Origin: Poseidonibacter lekithochrous
GTDB lineage: Bacteria > Campylobacterota > Campylobacteria > Campylobacterales > Arcobacteraceae
Reading direction: 5' to 3'
Length of the DNA stretch: 64,000 nt
NCBI RefSeq assembly: GCF_018861145.1
Contig: NZ_JAHKQT010000017.1
Location: forward strand, 124,001 to 188,000
Positions 17,089 through 25,944 of this stretch are shown in pieces. Position 1 is the stretch's first letter. Each line of letters begins with the position of its first letter. Made by a program: the position numbers and the translations under genes. The notes beneath the pieces are model-generated. The model was not told the origin of the DNA. It saw nothing but the letters and a program-made list of their open reading frames with translations, and searched no databases.

Positions 17089-17103
17089 ATAAGTTTATCT
17101 TAT
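17089..17103. promoter_or_regulatory. Operator candidate, copy B (ATAAG-N5-CTTAT)
   Basis: ATAAGTTTATCTTAT differs from copy A at two bases only. The 23-base spacing is about two helical turns, so two dimers could bind on the same face. A PerR/Fur-type or other redox repressor is possible given the peroxiredoxin neighbour. Confidence 0.45.
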
Positions 17104-17188
17104 TAAAATAAATGATAATTTTAGATATTAATTATTCTGTAAAAGATTTGTAATATAATACTTATATTAATTATTAAGGAAATAGTAT

Positions 17189-17581
17189 ATGAATCAAATA
17201 GACTTCTATGAAGCTAAACTAGCTTATGAAACTGACTCTTGGGATGTTTTTGATGCACTAAATAAAGGTGATGATATTATTGTTATTGATGCACGATCTA
17301 TAGAGGCTTATGAACTTGAGCATATTCCAAATGCAATAAATATTCCACATAAAAAAATGAATGAAGAAACAACAAAAAATCTTGATAAAGATAAACTATA
17401 TGTAAGTTACTGTGATGGAATAGGGTGTAATGCCTCAACTAAAGGTGCTTTAAATATGTCAAAACTAGGTTTTAATACAAAAGAGTTGTTAGGTGGACTT
17501 GATTGGTGGAAAAGAGATGGTTATGAAACAAGTGGATTAAATGCAAGAAAAGGAACAAATATATCTTGTGGATGCAATTAA
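17189..17581 (+). CDS. Single-domain rhodanese-like protein
   Basis: A 130-residue sulfurtransferase-fold protein. The DDIIVIDARSIEAYELEHIPNAINIPH stretch holds the usual Asp-Arg and the EHI-x-x-A-INIPH signature. The active loop contains the catalytic cysteine in YVSYCDGIGCNASTKGA, followed by a second Cys three residues on. The C terminus ends NISCGCN, adding two more cysteines. It could take part in sulfane sulfur transfer or redox repair. It is divergent from the peroxiredoxin gene and 10 bases upstream of an AraC regulator gene. Confidence 0.88.
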   Translation: MNQIDFYEAKLAYETDSWDVFDALNKGDDIIVIDARSIEAYELEHIPNAINIPHKKMNEETTKNLDKDKLYVSYCDGIGCNASTKGALNMSKLGFNTKELLGGLDWWKRDGYETSGLNARKGTNISCGCN

Positions 17582-17591
17582 AGTAAAGTTT

Positions 17592-18401
17592 ATGAATAAA
17601 ACATTTACTAAAGTATTTACACATGAAAATCTTCCTTTTTTAGAACTAAGGTATTCAAATTCTAATGCACATTATAAAAAACATTTTCATGATACTTTTT
17701 CAATAGGTGTAAATAAAGAAGGAAGAAGTATTTATGAAAATAGTACTAAATCATATCCTTTAGATAAAAATATGTTGAGTATCATAAATCCTTTAGAGGT
17801 TCATTCTTGTAATTCTTGTACTGATATTCTAAATATTTATTATATGTTATACCTAGATGCTAAATGGTGTATGAACATTCAAAAGCTTATAAACTGTGAA
17901 GTAGAAGAGTTTGTAAAAATACCTGTACATATATTGGAAGATGAAAACTTTTATAAAGAATTCTTGCACTTATGTGAATTTATATCTAAGGATAATTCTA
18001 TTTCAGAAAAAGAAGATGAATTGATAAAGTTTTTTTTGAAGTTTTTCTCTTTATATTTAGAAAATAAAGATTTAGAAGTTATAGATAAAAGATTTAAAGA
18101 AATAGTTATATATTTAGATGAAAACTATAAACAGAATATTTCTTTAGATGAATTATCAAATAAATTTGAATTAAATCCTTTTTATATAATAAGACTCTTC
18201 AAATCTCAAATGAATTTGACACCTCATTCATATATTTTAAACGTAAAAATAAATAAAGCAAAAGAGTATTTAAAAAGTGGTTATTCCATTGTTGATACAG
18301 CATTAGAATGTGGTTTTTTTGATCAAAGTCATTTTCATAAAAACTTTTTAAAAATAGTTGCAACTACTCCTAATGAATATAAAGTCAATTTTGTACAATA
18401 A
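17592..18401 (+). CDS. AraC-family transcriptional regulator
   Basis: A DNA-binding regulator of about 269 residues. The frame is open from 17541 inside the rhodanese gene, but the ATG at 17592 gives a normal start (MNKTFTKVFTHENLPFLELRY). The N-terminal part (about 1-150) is a cupin-like sensor with HYKKHFHDTFSIGV, as in AraC-type arabinose/amino-acid sensors. The C-terminal two helix-turn-helix motifs (about 180-265) include LDELSNKFELNPFYIIRLFK and VDTALECGFFDQSHFHKNF. It lies just before a LysE exporter gene, which it probably controls. Confidence 0.88.
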   Translation: MNKTFTKVFTHENLPFLELRYSNSNAHYKKHFHDTFSIGVNKEGRSIYENSTKSYPLDKNMLSIINPLEVHSCNSCTDILNIYYMLYLDAKWCMNIQKLINCEVEEFVKIPVHILEDENFYKEFLHLCEFISKDNSISEKEDELIKFFLKFFSLYLENKDLEVIDKRFKEIVIYLDENYKQNISLDELSNKFELNPFYIIRLFKSQMNLTPHSYILNVKINKAKEYLKSGYSIVDTALECGFFDQSHFHKNFLKIVATTPNEYKVNFVQ

Positions 18402-18449
18402 TTAACTTTATATTTGTCATATACTCTTTTAAATAAAAATGGAGCGTTT

Positions 18450-19061
18450 ATGACACTAACTATACTTTTAACAATGATATCTTTTTCTTTTGCGATGTCA
18501 ATATCTCCTGGACCTGTTAATATGATGATTATCACTTCTGGAATTAACAATGGTTTTTCAAAAACTTTTTCTTTTATAAGTGGTGCAACAATTGGTTTTA
18601 CTTTTTTATTAATAGTTATATCATTAGGTCTTAAAACTTTTTTGGATGAATATCCACTTTTTTTAGAATACCTTGGGTATGTAGGTTCTTTTTTTATTAT
18701 ATATATGGGATACAAAATAGCTAGTTCAAAACCAAATATAGAACATGAAAACAGTATGAAAAAATTAAGGTTCTATGAAGGTTTTTTACTTCAATGGCTC
18801 AATCCAAAAGCGTGGGTAGCATCGATATCTGGTGTTGCAATGTTTTCTTTTAATGAGTATATCTTAGCTATTTTTATAAGTATCTATTTTATTGTTTGTT
18901 ATTTAAGTCTTTCTTTTTGGGGTTTATTTGGAGAAAAAGCTACCAAATTCCTAAATACTAGTAAAAAGTTAAAAGTTTTTAATTTTATAATGGGGTATAT
19001 TTTGATTATTTCTACATTAATACTAGTATATATAAGTATTTTTTATGAGTTTATATTATAA
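18450..19061 (+). CDS. LysE/RhtB-family amino acid exporter
   Basis: A 203-residue inner-membrane protein with six predicted transmembrane segments. I choose the ATG at 18450 because GGAG lies 5 bases upstream and the protein then begins in the first helix; an upstream TTG at 18414 adds 12 residues and is less likely. The signature is SISPGPVNMMIITSGINNGF in helix 1-2, followed by a LQWLNPKAWV block in the middle, both typical of RhtB/LysE. The substrate (Lys, Thr, homoserine, Cys) is not readable. The AraC gene upstream supports substrate-induced export. Confidence 0.85.
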   Translation: MTLTILLTMISFSFAMSISPGPVNMMIITSGINNGFSKTFSFISGATIGFTFLLIVISLGLKTFLDEYPLFLEYLGYVGSFFIIYMGYKIASSKPNIEHENSMKKLRFYEGFLLQWLNPKAWVASISGVAMFSFNEYILAIFISIYFIVCYLSLSFWGLFGEKATKFLNTSKKLKVFNFIMGYILIISTLILVYISIFYEFIL

Positions 19062-19111
19062 TATAATAACAAATAAGTTTTAAAATCATGTAGGTGCTGA
19101 AGGATAGTTAA

Positions 19112-21730
19112 TTGAATAATGATGAAACTAAATTCTTTGAGATTTTTCCTTGGGATAAGAATTTTGAAACGGGAATTAATCTTATAGATGATCAACATAA
19201 AAAGCTTGTCGATATTTTAAATCGACTAGCAGCACATTTAGCTAATTTATCTAGCGTAAATGAATTAGATAAAATTTTTGATGAATTAGCTGATTATGCA
19301 GACTACCATTTCAAATGTGAAGAAGGTATTTGGAGTAAGTATTTTAAAGAAGATGAATGGTTTAAAGAGCATGAAAAAACACATGGTTCTTTTATTCATG
19401 AAGTTATTGAATTAAAAAATAATAAAGAAAATAAACCTTTTGATGATGTTATATATGCTATTGTAATATTTTTATCAAAATGGCTTGCCTATCATATCTT
19501 AGATACTGATAAACGTATGGCTAAAACTGTATTAAAAGTTAAAGCTGGTGTACTACTAGATGACGCAAAAGATCAATCGAACCTTGATATGAGCGGATCA
19601 ATGCAAACTCATATAGAAACTGTACTCAGTATGTATAGTAGTATTTCGACACGTACTTTAGATTTAATGAGAGAAAAAGCATTACGAATTAAAGCAGAGA
19701 AAGCTTTACATATAAGTGAAGAAAGATGGAAGTTTATACTTGATTCAGGCAGTGAAAATATTTGGGATTGGGATATTCAAAGTGATACTTTAGTCTCTTC
19801 AGAAAAAGATGTTTCAATTATTGATATTATTAATAATAGTCTATTGGAAGGGAAAAACGAGTCAACTATTCACCCTTCAGATAGGGAAAAAGTAAAAGCT
19901 GATTTTAAAGACCATCTTGATGGAATAACAGAATTTTATAGTAATAAACACCGTATATTAAAAAAAGATGGTTCTTGGTCATGGATTTTAAGTCGTGGAA
20001 AAGTTGTTAGTCGTGGTCCAAATGGTGAAGCATTACGTATAATTGGTACACATACTGATATAACCGAAAGAGAACTAGCTTCTTTAATATATAAAAACAG
20101 TTCTCAATCAATGTATGTATCAGATTCAAACAATAATATAATTAGTGTTAATCCTGCATTTACAACAGTAACAGGATATACACAAAATGATGTTTTAGGA
20201 AAAAATCCTAAAATACTTTCTTCTGGAAAACAAGATAAAAATTTCTATAAAAAAATGTGGAATTTTATTGAAAAAAATGGCTATTGGAATGGTGAACTTT
20301 TAGATAAGCGAAAAAATGGAGAAATATATAGTCAAGAGTTAAAAATAAATAGCGTGCTTAATGATAATGGCGTTATAGACCATTATGTTGCACTTTTTTC
20401 TGATATTACTGAAAAGAAAAAATCAGAAGAAATTATTATAAAGCAAGCAACTTTTGATTCTTTAACTCATTTAGAAAATCGTCGTATGTTTAAACTACGT
20501 TTAGAACAAGAAATAGATAGAAGCTCTAGATCTAAAATACCTTTTGCTGTATTATTTATTGATTTAGATCACTTTAAAGATGTAAATGACAGTTTAGGTC
20601 ATGATGTAGGAGATCTTTTATTAATTGAGGCCTCTCAACGGATTAAAAATACACTTAGAGAATCAGATATTATTGCACGTTTTGGGGGAGATGAGTTTAC
20701 TATTATTTTAACTGAAATAAATGAAACATTGGGAATTGATAATACAGCAGAAAAAATAATTACTGCGTTAACTGCTCCGTTTGTTTTAGGAAAAGATACG
20801 ATTTATCTTTCTGCTAGTATTGGAATCACTTTATATCCAACTGATTCAAAAAAAGGACTAGAACTACTTCGTAATGCAGATCAAGCGATGTATGAAGCAA
20901 AAAAAATGGGTCGTAGTCGTTTTCATTATTTTACACCTTCTATGCAAGAAATGGCAAAAAAACGAAAAGAACTTTTAACAGATTTACATCAAGCTTTGGA
21001 TTTGAAGCAATTTGAAATGTATTATCAACCAATTATTGATTTAAAGACCAATGATATATTTAAAGCAGAAGCTTTGATTAGATGGAATCATAGTTATGAG
21101 GGATTAATTTCTCCTGCAAATTTTATTCCTTTAGCTGAGCAATCAGGACTTATTGTAAATATAGGAGATTGGGTTTATAAAGAATGTATATCTCAAGTAA
21201 AAGAATGGATTAATAAATATAACAAAGACTTAAAAGTTAGTATAAATATGTCACCTATGCAATTTAAAAATATGGTAAGTCTTGATGATTGGATTGATTA
21301 TTTAAAATTAAATGGTTTAAGTGGTGATAATATAGTAATTGAAATAACAGAAAGTTTATTGATGGAAAATGAACAGATTATTACTGATAAGCTATTACGA
21401 TTTAGAGATGAGGGAATTGAAATATCACTCGATGATTTTGGAACGGGTTATTCTTCTCTTTCATATCTTAAAAAAATGGATATTGATTATTTAAAAATTG
21501 ATAAATCTTTTATTGATAATTTAAAAGCAGACTCTTCAGAAATGGCACTTTGTGAAGCTATTGTGGTTATGGCTCATAAGTTAGATATTAAAGTTATTGC
21601 AGAAGGAATTGAAACTAAAGAGCAAAGAGATTTACTTTTTATGATGGATTGTGACTATGTTCAAGGTTATTATTTTTCAAAACCTATTCCTGCAGATGAG
21701 TTTGAAAAAGAGTTTTTAAAAAAGATGTAG
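19112..21730 (+). CDS. Hemerythrin-PAS-PAS-GGDEF-EAL signalling protein
   Basis: An 872-residue protein. The N-terminal bacteriohemerythrin domain (about 10-140) retains all seven diiron ligands: H29, H66, E70, H87, H91, H128 and D133, so it should bind O2 or NO. Two PAS domains follow (about 200-320 and 325-430), then a GGDEF domain with an intact motif at 525-529 and an EAL domain with the motif at 653-655 plus DDFGTGYSSLSYL. Both c-di-GMP synthesis and breakdown are possible. The start is a TTG with AAGGAT upstream. No membrane segment is visible, so it is probably a cytoplasmic oxygen- or NO-responsive regulator of c-di-GMP. Confidence 0.92.
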   Translation: MNNDETKFFEIFPWDKNFETGINLIDDQHKKLVDILNRLAAHLANLSSVNELDKIFDELADYADYHFKCEEGIWSKYFKEDEWFKEHEKTHGSFIHEVIELKNNKENKPFDDVIYAIVIFLSKWLAYHILDTDKRMAKTVLKVKAGVLLDDAKDQSNLDMSGSMQTHIETVLSMYSSISTRTLDLMREKALRIKAEKALHISEERWKFILDSGSENIWDWDIQSDTLVSSEKDVSIIDIINNSLLEGKNESTIHPSDREKVKADFKDHLDGITEFYSNKHRILKKDGSWSWILSRGKVVSRGPNGEALRIIGTHTDITERELASLIYKNSSQSMYVSDSNNNIISVNPAFTTVTGYTQNDVLGKNPKILSSGKQDKNFYKKMWNFIEKNGYWNGELLDKRKNGEIYSQELKINSVLNDNGVIDHYVALFSDITEKKKSEEIIIKQATFDSLTHLENRRMFKLRLEQEIDRSSRSKIPFAVLFIDLDHFKDVNDSLGHDVGDLLLIEASQRIKNTLRESDIIARFGGDEFTIILTEINETLGIDNTAEKIITALTAPFVLGKDTIYLSASIGITLYPTDSKKGLELLRNADQAMYEAKKMGRSRFHYFTPSMQEMAKKRKELLTDLHQALDLKQFEMYYQPIIDLKTNDIFKAEALIRWNHSYEGLISPANFIPLAEQSGLIVNIGDWVYKECISQVKEWINKYNKDLKVSINMSPMQFKNMVSLDDWIDYLKLNGLSGDNIVIEITESLLMENEQIITDKLLRFRDEGIEISLDDFGTGYSSLSYLKKMDIDYLKIDKSFIDNLKADSSEMALCEAIVVMAHKLDIKVIAEGIETKEQRDLLFMMDCDYVQGYYFSKPIPADEFEKEFLKKM

Positions 21731-21820
21731 AAATTGACATATAATTTATAGAATTTGATATTCACATCTTCAAATATTTATTCTATACTACATAAATTAA
21801 AAAAATATGAAGGAAAATTT

Positions 21821-22966
21821 ATGAGTTTAGTATATGATTATTCAAACCCAACAGCAATTCACTTTGGAAAAGGTCAAATTGCTTCAATAGTAAAGCATTT
21901 AAATAAAGATAATAAAATATTAGTAGTTTATGGTGGTGGTTCAATTAAGAAAAATGGTGTATATGCTGAAGTTTCATCAGCACTTGATGGCTTTAATTGG
22001 ATTGAGTTTTCAGGAATTGAAGCAAATCCATCTTATGAAACATTAAATAAAGCAGTTGCTTTAAGTAAAGCAGAAAATATTGATTATATTTTAGCAGTTG
22101 GTGGAGGTTCTGTTATTGATGGAGCTAAATATATAGCAGCAGCTTCTTTATATGAAAAAGATGGATGGGACTTTTTAGATGGAAGTGTAGCTGTAGAAAA
22201 AGCACTACCTTTAGGTGCAATTTTAACACTACCTGCAACTGGAAGTGAATCAAACGGTAATGCAGTTGTATCAAAAAAAGAAACAAATGAAAAAAGATTT
22301 TTTGCTTCACCTTTAGTTTATCCAGTGTTTGCAGTTTTAGACCCAAGTGTTATGAGTACATTATCAGATAGACAATTAGCAAATGGCTTAGTTGATGCTT
22401 TTGTTCATACATGTGAACAATATTTAACTTGTCCAAATACTTCACTTTTACATGATGGTTACTCTGAAACTATTTTAAGAGGATTATTCTCACTTGCTCA
22501 AACTTGGGATAATAGAAAGGATCCAATTTGGGAAGAAAACTTAATGCTTCTTGCAAATCAAGCTTTAAATGGATTTATAGGTTCAGGTGTCGCACAAGAT
22601 TGGGCAACACATATGATTGGACATGAGTTAACAGCATTTTATGGAGTTGACCATGCACAAAGTTTAGCAGTTGTTCAGCCTCAATTATTAAGAGTTATGA
22701 TTGAAGAAAAAAGTGAAAAATTAGCACAAATGGGTGAAAATGTTTTTGGTATTAAAAATGATAATGAAGCTGTTATTGTTGCAATTGAAAAAATGTATGA
22801 AAGTGTTGGAGTTACAACAAATTTAAATGATTATGAAAATGTAGATGATAAAGTTATTGAAACTATCATTCCATCATTAGAAGCTCATGGAATGACAGCA
22901 ATTGGTGAAAATCAAAATATTACTCTTGAAATCTCAGAAAAAATTCTAAAAATGGCTATGAAATAG
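21821..22966 (+). CDS. Iron-dependent alcohol dehydrogenase (YqhD/BDH-like)
   Basis: A group III Fe-dependent dehydrogenase, about 381 residues. The frame opens at 21755, but the ATG at 21821 has AAGGAA in place and gives the family N terminus (MSLVYDYSNPTAIHFGKGQI). Cofactor motif: GGGSVIDGAKYIAAA. Metal-ligand candidates lie in NGLVDAFVHTCEQY and in DWATHMIGHELTAFYGVDHAQSLAVV. The sequence style matches YqhD-type NADPH-dependent aldehyde reductases or butanol dehydrogenases. An AraC-family gene lies convergent just downstream, the same pair of families as yqhD-yqhC in E. coli. Confidence 0.9.
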   Translation: MSLVYDYSNPTAIHFGKGQIASIVKHLNKDNKILVVYGGGSIKKNGVYAEVSSALDGFNWIEFSGIEANPSYETLNKAVALSKAENIDYILAVGGGSVIDGAKYIAAASLYEKDGWDFLDGSVAVEKALPLGAILTLPATGSESNGNAVVSKKETNEKRFFASPLVYPVFAVLDPSVMSTLSDRQLANGLVDAFVHTCEQYLTCPNTSLLHDGYSETILRGLFSLAQTWDNRKDPIWEENLMLLANQALNGFIGSGVAQDWATHMIGHELTAFYGVDHAQSLAVVQPQLLRVMIEEKSEKLAQMGENVFGIKNDNEAVIVAIEKMYESVGVTTNLNDYENVDDKVIETIIPSLEAHGMTAIGENQNITLEISEKILKMAMK

Positions 22967-22978
22967 TTTTTTAAGAAT

Positions 22979-23854
22979 CTATAAAATCTCAAAAGAAGCT
23001 TTTGCTTCTTTTGGTGGATATCCATAATAACTCTTAAAATCTTTAGAAAACTGTGAGCTACTTTCATATCCAGTAGCATATGCAGTTTCATTTACTTGTA
23101 AATTTTTTCTTGTTAATAAATCCATAGCTTTATGTAGTCTAATCTTTTTTATATATTGTAAAGGTGATAAAGAAGTCACTTTTTTAAAGTGTGTATGAAA
23201 AGATGATACACTCATATCTTCTTCTTTTGCTAATCTTGGAATATCAAGATGTTCATTATATTCATGATGAATGGTTCTTAATGATCTTATCATTTTAGCT
23301 TCTGCTTTATTTTCTAAAAACATCTTATGTAAGAAATGTGAATTCTCACCTATAGCAATTCTATAAAAGATTTCTTTTAAAATAGATTCACCTAAAATAT
23401 CAGATTCTTCTTTTGATTGTAGTATTTTTAAAAGCCTATAAATTGAATCTTCTAAACTCTTTGTTACATTATCTTGGAAAACACCTATTTGAATATCTTC
23501 ACATTTTTTTGATTCTTCTTTTGATATTGATGAGATAATCTCTTGCATAAGTTCTTTTTTTATATCAATTAAGATACAGATATAAGGCTCTTCTTTTGAA
23601 GCATAAGTTTCACACTCAAAAGGCATTGTAGTTGGAACTACTAAATAGTTTTTTGAGTCATATTCAAATCTATTGTTTGAAAGATAACCAATCTTTTTAC
23701 CTTGTAATACAAACACTAAGCAAAAATCATAAGTAAGAGGAGTTCTAGGAAGAAAGGTTGTAGTTTTATAAAGGTTAATACCTTTAATATTTGTTCTAGT
23801 TAAAGAGTCTTCTTTTATTAGTTTATTTGCTTCTTCTAAGATTTTAGGGTTCAT
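22979..23854 (-). CDS. AraC-family regulator with AraC_N domain (YqhC-like)
   Basis: A 291-residue regulator. The N-terminal part (about 25-180) fits the AraC_N type with the FLPRTPLTYDFCLVFVLQGKK segment. The C-terminal DNA-binding half has LDIPRLAKEEDMSVSSFHTHFKKVTSLSPLQYIKKIRLHKA and VNETAYATGYESSSQFSKDFK, two clear helix-turn-helix motifs. It converges on the Fe-dependent alcohol dehydrogenase gene, so it may activate that gene in response to aldehydes, as YqhC does for yqhD; this is inference from family pairing. Confidence 0.87.
   Translation of the reverse strand: MNPKILEEANKLIKEDSLTRTNIKGINLYKTTTFLPRTPLTYDFCLVFVLQGKKIGYLSNNRFEYDSKNYLVVPTTMPFECETYASKEEPYICILIDIKKELMQEIISSISKEESKKCEDIQIGVFQDNVTKSLEDSIYRLLKILQSKEESDILGESILKEIFYRIAIGENSHFLHKMFLENKAEAKMIRSLRTIHHEYNEHLDIPRLAKEEDMSVSSFHTHFKKVTSLSPLQYIKKIRLHKAMDLLTRKNLQVNETAYATGYESSSQFSKDFKSYYGYPPKEAKASFEIL
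22991..23012 (+). terminator. Terminator candidate for the alcohol dehydrogenase gene
   Basis: AAAAGAAGC, loop TTTT, then GCTTCTTTT, 25 bases after the dehydrogenase stop. It lies inside the end of the convergent AraC gene, so it serves a double purpose as coding sequence. Confidence 0.45.
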
Positions 23855-23914
23855 AATACTTCCAAGTTTATTTTTTAAAGATTATACTAAAAATGGAATT
23901 ATAGTTGTTTGTTT

Positions 23915-24964
23915 TTACAAGTGATTACTTTTTATTCGTCTAATTTCTCTCATTTTAGTTCTAGCAACTTCTCTCATATCAATATTTGTATCTAGTTCAT
24001 CAACTATTTCTACACCCAAAAGTGTTTCAACTGCATCTTCAAGTGTAACAACTCCTTTTGTTTGCTCATAGTTATCTACAACTAGGAACATATGTTCTTT
24101 TTTTATTAAGAAAAGATCTATTAGTTTAGAAATAGGTATATTTTCACTTACACTAAAAATAGGTTTGATAATTTCTTCTTTATTTTTTATATTATTTTGA
24201 ATGTATTCATGAAAATATTCTTTTGAAATAACTACTCCAATAATGTCATCGATATTTTCACCATAAACAGGAACTCTTGAATACTCTTTAAATTTTTCTA
24301 AATTTAAAACTGTATGAGTTTTAAAACTATTGATTAGATTATCTTTTTGTACAGAAAAAAGTACACTTCTTGGAGTGAATATATCTCTTACTTTTATGTC
24401 ATTTAATTGTAGAAGGTTTTCAATTACGTCACTTTCACTCTCTCTTAAAATTCCACTTTCTTCTGCTATATTTGCAGTTGCTATTATCTCTTCTTTTGTA
24501 ATAGTTTCTTTGTTTTTTGGTGTAATATAGTTGGTGATTTTATTTAAAACTATAAGTAAAGGGTATGTTATAAAGATTAAAACTTTTATAGTTCTAGTTG
24601 AGAATCCTGATAAACTTTTCCAATAATAAGCACCTAAAGTTTTAGGGATAATTTCAGAAAAAACTAAAATTAATAGTGTAAGAACAGCAGAAATATAAAA
24701 CATATAATCCTCGCCAAAAATCTTTGCAGCTTCATGTCCAACTCCAGCTGCTCCTAGTGTATGTGCAAAAGTATTAAGTGTTAAAATTGCAGCGATTGAG
24801 AAATCTATATTTTTCTTTTGTTTTTGCATTTCAGAACCAAGTTTGTTGTTCTCTTGTTTGATAAGCTTAATGTGAGAGGCACTGATTGATAGTAATACAG
24901 CTTCTAAAATTGAACATAAAAATGAGACGCCAACGGCCATTAAAAAGTAAATAAGTATTAACAT
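23915..24964 (-). CDS. CNNM/DUF21 transmembrane protein with CBS pair
   Basis: A 349-residue membrane protein. The N-terminal DUF21/CNNM domain (about 1-170) has 3-4 hydrophobic helices with FLCSILEAVLLSISASHIKLIKQEN and AHTLGAAGVGHEAAKIFGED. A cytoplasmic CBS pair (about 190-320) begins VRDIFTPRSVLFSVQKD and ends FLVVDNYEQTKGVVTLEDAVETLLGVEIVDE. It stops soon after the CBS pair and lacks the C-terminal CorC_HlyC domain found in many relatives. The family is linked to Mg2+/Co2+ export or metal tolerance; the old name hemolysin is misleading. Confidence 0.87.
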   Translation of the reverse strand: MLILIYFLMAVGVSFLCSILEAVLLSISASHIKLIKQENNKLGSEMQKQKKNIDFSIAAILTLNTFAHTLGAAGVGHEAAKIFGEDYMFYISAVLTLLILVFSEIIPKTLGAYYWKSLSGFSTRTIKVLIFITYPLLIVLNKITNYITPKNKETITKEEIIATANIAEESGILRESESDVIENLLQLNDIKVRDIFTPRSVLFSVQKDNLINSFKTHTVLNLEKFKEYSRVPVYGENIDDIIGVVISKEYFHEYIQNNIKNKEEIIKPIFSVSENIPISKLIDLFLIKKEHMFLVVDNYEQTKGVVTLEDAVETLLGVEIVDELDTNIDMREVARTKMREIRRIKSNHL

Positions 24965-25171
24965 TAAATATCCTCTAAATATTTTTATACAAAATTATTA
25001 TGAAAGCATACCAAAGGATTGATAAATCAAGAGTGAAAGAAGCTATGATTTGAGTAATTTTTGTTATTATTTATAATAAACAATATTTTAAATGTAAACT
25101 TTATACTTTTAATTAACACATTATTATATTTAATTAGATAAAATGAAAACAATTAATTTATAGGAATATAA

Positions 25172-25666
25172 ATGCAAAAAGAAAAAACATTTAAAAACAA
25201 AGTCTTAGATTATATATATATTGTATCTAAGCAACCAATATTGTTAAGAGATTTACTTATAGCAAATAGGCAGTATAAAGAAGGTATGCATGTTGATCCT
25301 GCAAAACTTGGTTTTAGAATAAGACTTACTCGTGCCTATTTAGTTTATATGGGAATTGTTTTAGGGGTTTTAATTCCTATTTCTGGTCTTACTCATAAGC
25401 CTTTAGCGCACTTAGATTCTCATATTTCTATAATAGGTGCAGTTGTTATTACTGCAATTATTTTTATAGGATTTAATTTTTTTAGAGCAAAGATGCGAGA
25501 TTTTATAACTATAGAACTTATAAAAAAGTCTTGGAAGTTACATTTTCCTTTCTTTTCTTACGATGAGTATTCTGAAAAAATAGAAGAGATTTTTGAAAAA
25601 TCCTTAAAAGAAGAGATTTCAAAAAGAGATTTAGAAAAATACATTTTAGATAATCTTACAGAATAG
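25172..25666 (+). CDS. Conserved membrane protein, function unknown
   Basis: A 164-residue protein with two transmembrane helices in the middle (about 54-74 and 84-103) joined by a short loop (SGLTHKPLAHLDSHIS). The cytoplasmic N terminus carries YKEGMHVDPAKLGFRIRLTRAYLVY, and the C-terminal tail is charged and helical (YSEKIEEIFEKSLKEEISKRDLEKYI). I do not recognise the family. The frame is well formed with an AGGAA site upstream, and a strong hairpin terminator spans its stop, so it is a real single gene. Confidence 0.7.
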   Translation: MQKEKTFKNKVLDYIYIVSKQPILLRDLLIANRQYKEGMHVDPAKLGFRIRLTRAYLVYMGIVLGVLIPISGLTHKPLAHLDSHISIIGAVVITAIIFIGFNFFRAKMRDFITIELIKKSWKLHFPFFSYDEYSEKIEEIFEKSLKEEISKRDLEKYILDNLTE

Positions 25667-25685
25667 TTTCTGTAAGATTATTTTT
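25651..25685. terminator. Bidirectional terminator between membrane protein and Kunitz lipoprotein genes
   Basis: TAATCTTACAGAA and its complement form a 13-bp perfect stem with loop TAGT, followed by five T on the plus strand. It includes the stop codons or ends of both convergent genes. Confidence 0.85.
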
Positions 25686-25920
25686 CACAAGTACTTTTAC
25701 ACTCATTTAAAGTGTTAAAGGGAATATTTCCTTGACATCCACCCCAAACAAAACTTTTACATTTTTTATCATTTGCATCAAAATAGTATTTTTTGAAGTA
25801 TGCTTTACACATTCCTCCATTAGGTTTTTCAAAACATTTCTTTGGAAGAGGAACTTCTTTTGTACTTGCACATGATGTAAATACTAAGGCAAGTAATATA
25901 AGTGAAAGTTTAGTAATCAT
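25678..25920 (-). CDS. Kunitz (BPTI)-domain lipoprotein
   Basis: An 80-residue protein. A lipoprotein signal with lipobox FTSC places the lipidated Cys at C17. The remainder is one Kunitz domain: C29, C38, C54, C62, C74 and C78 are spaced 8-15-7-11-3, against 8-15-7-12-3 in bovine pancreatic trypsin inhibitor. The diagnostic core FVWGGCQGN and the P1 site are present; the residue after C38 is K39 followed by Ala, as in BPTI (Cys-Lys-Ala), so trypsin-like targets are predicted. The last loop is one residue shorter. It would sit on the periplasmic side of a membrane. Bacterial Kunitz domains are uncommon. It is the last gene of the luxS-led run. Confidence 0.88.
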   Translation of the reverse strand: MITKLSLILLALVFTSCASTKEVPLPKKCFEKPNGGMCKAYFKKYYFDANDKKCKSFVWGGCQGNIPFNTLNECKSTCEK

Positions 25921-25944
25921 TTTCGTCCTTTTTTATCGTAAATT

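Noticed and set aside
18350-18366. AGTTGCAACT in the AraC gene as a fourth operator copy
   Set aside because: It is a different palindrome (half-sites inverted relative to the operator) inside a coding region.
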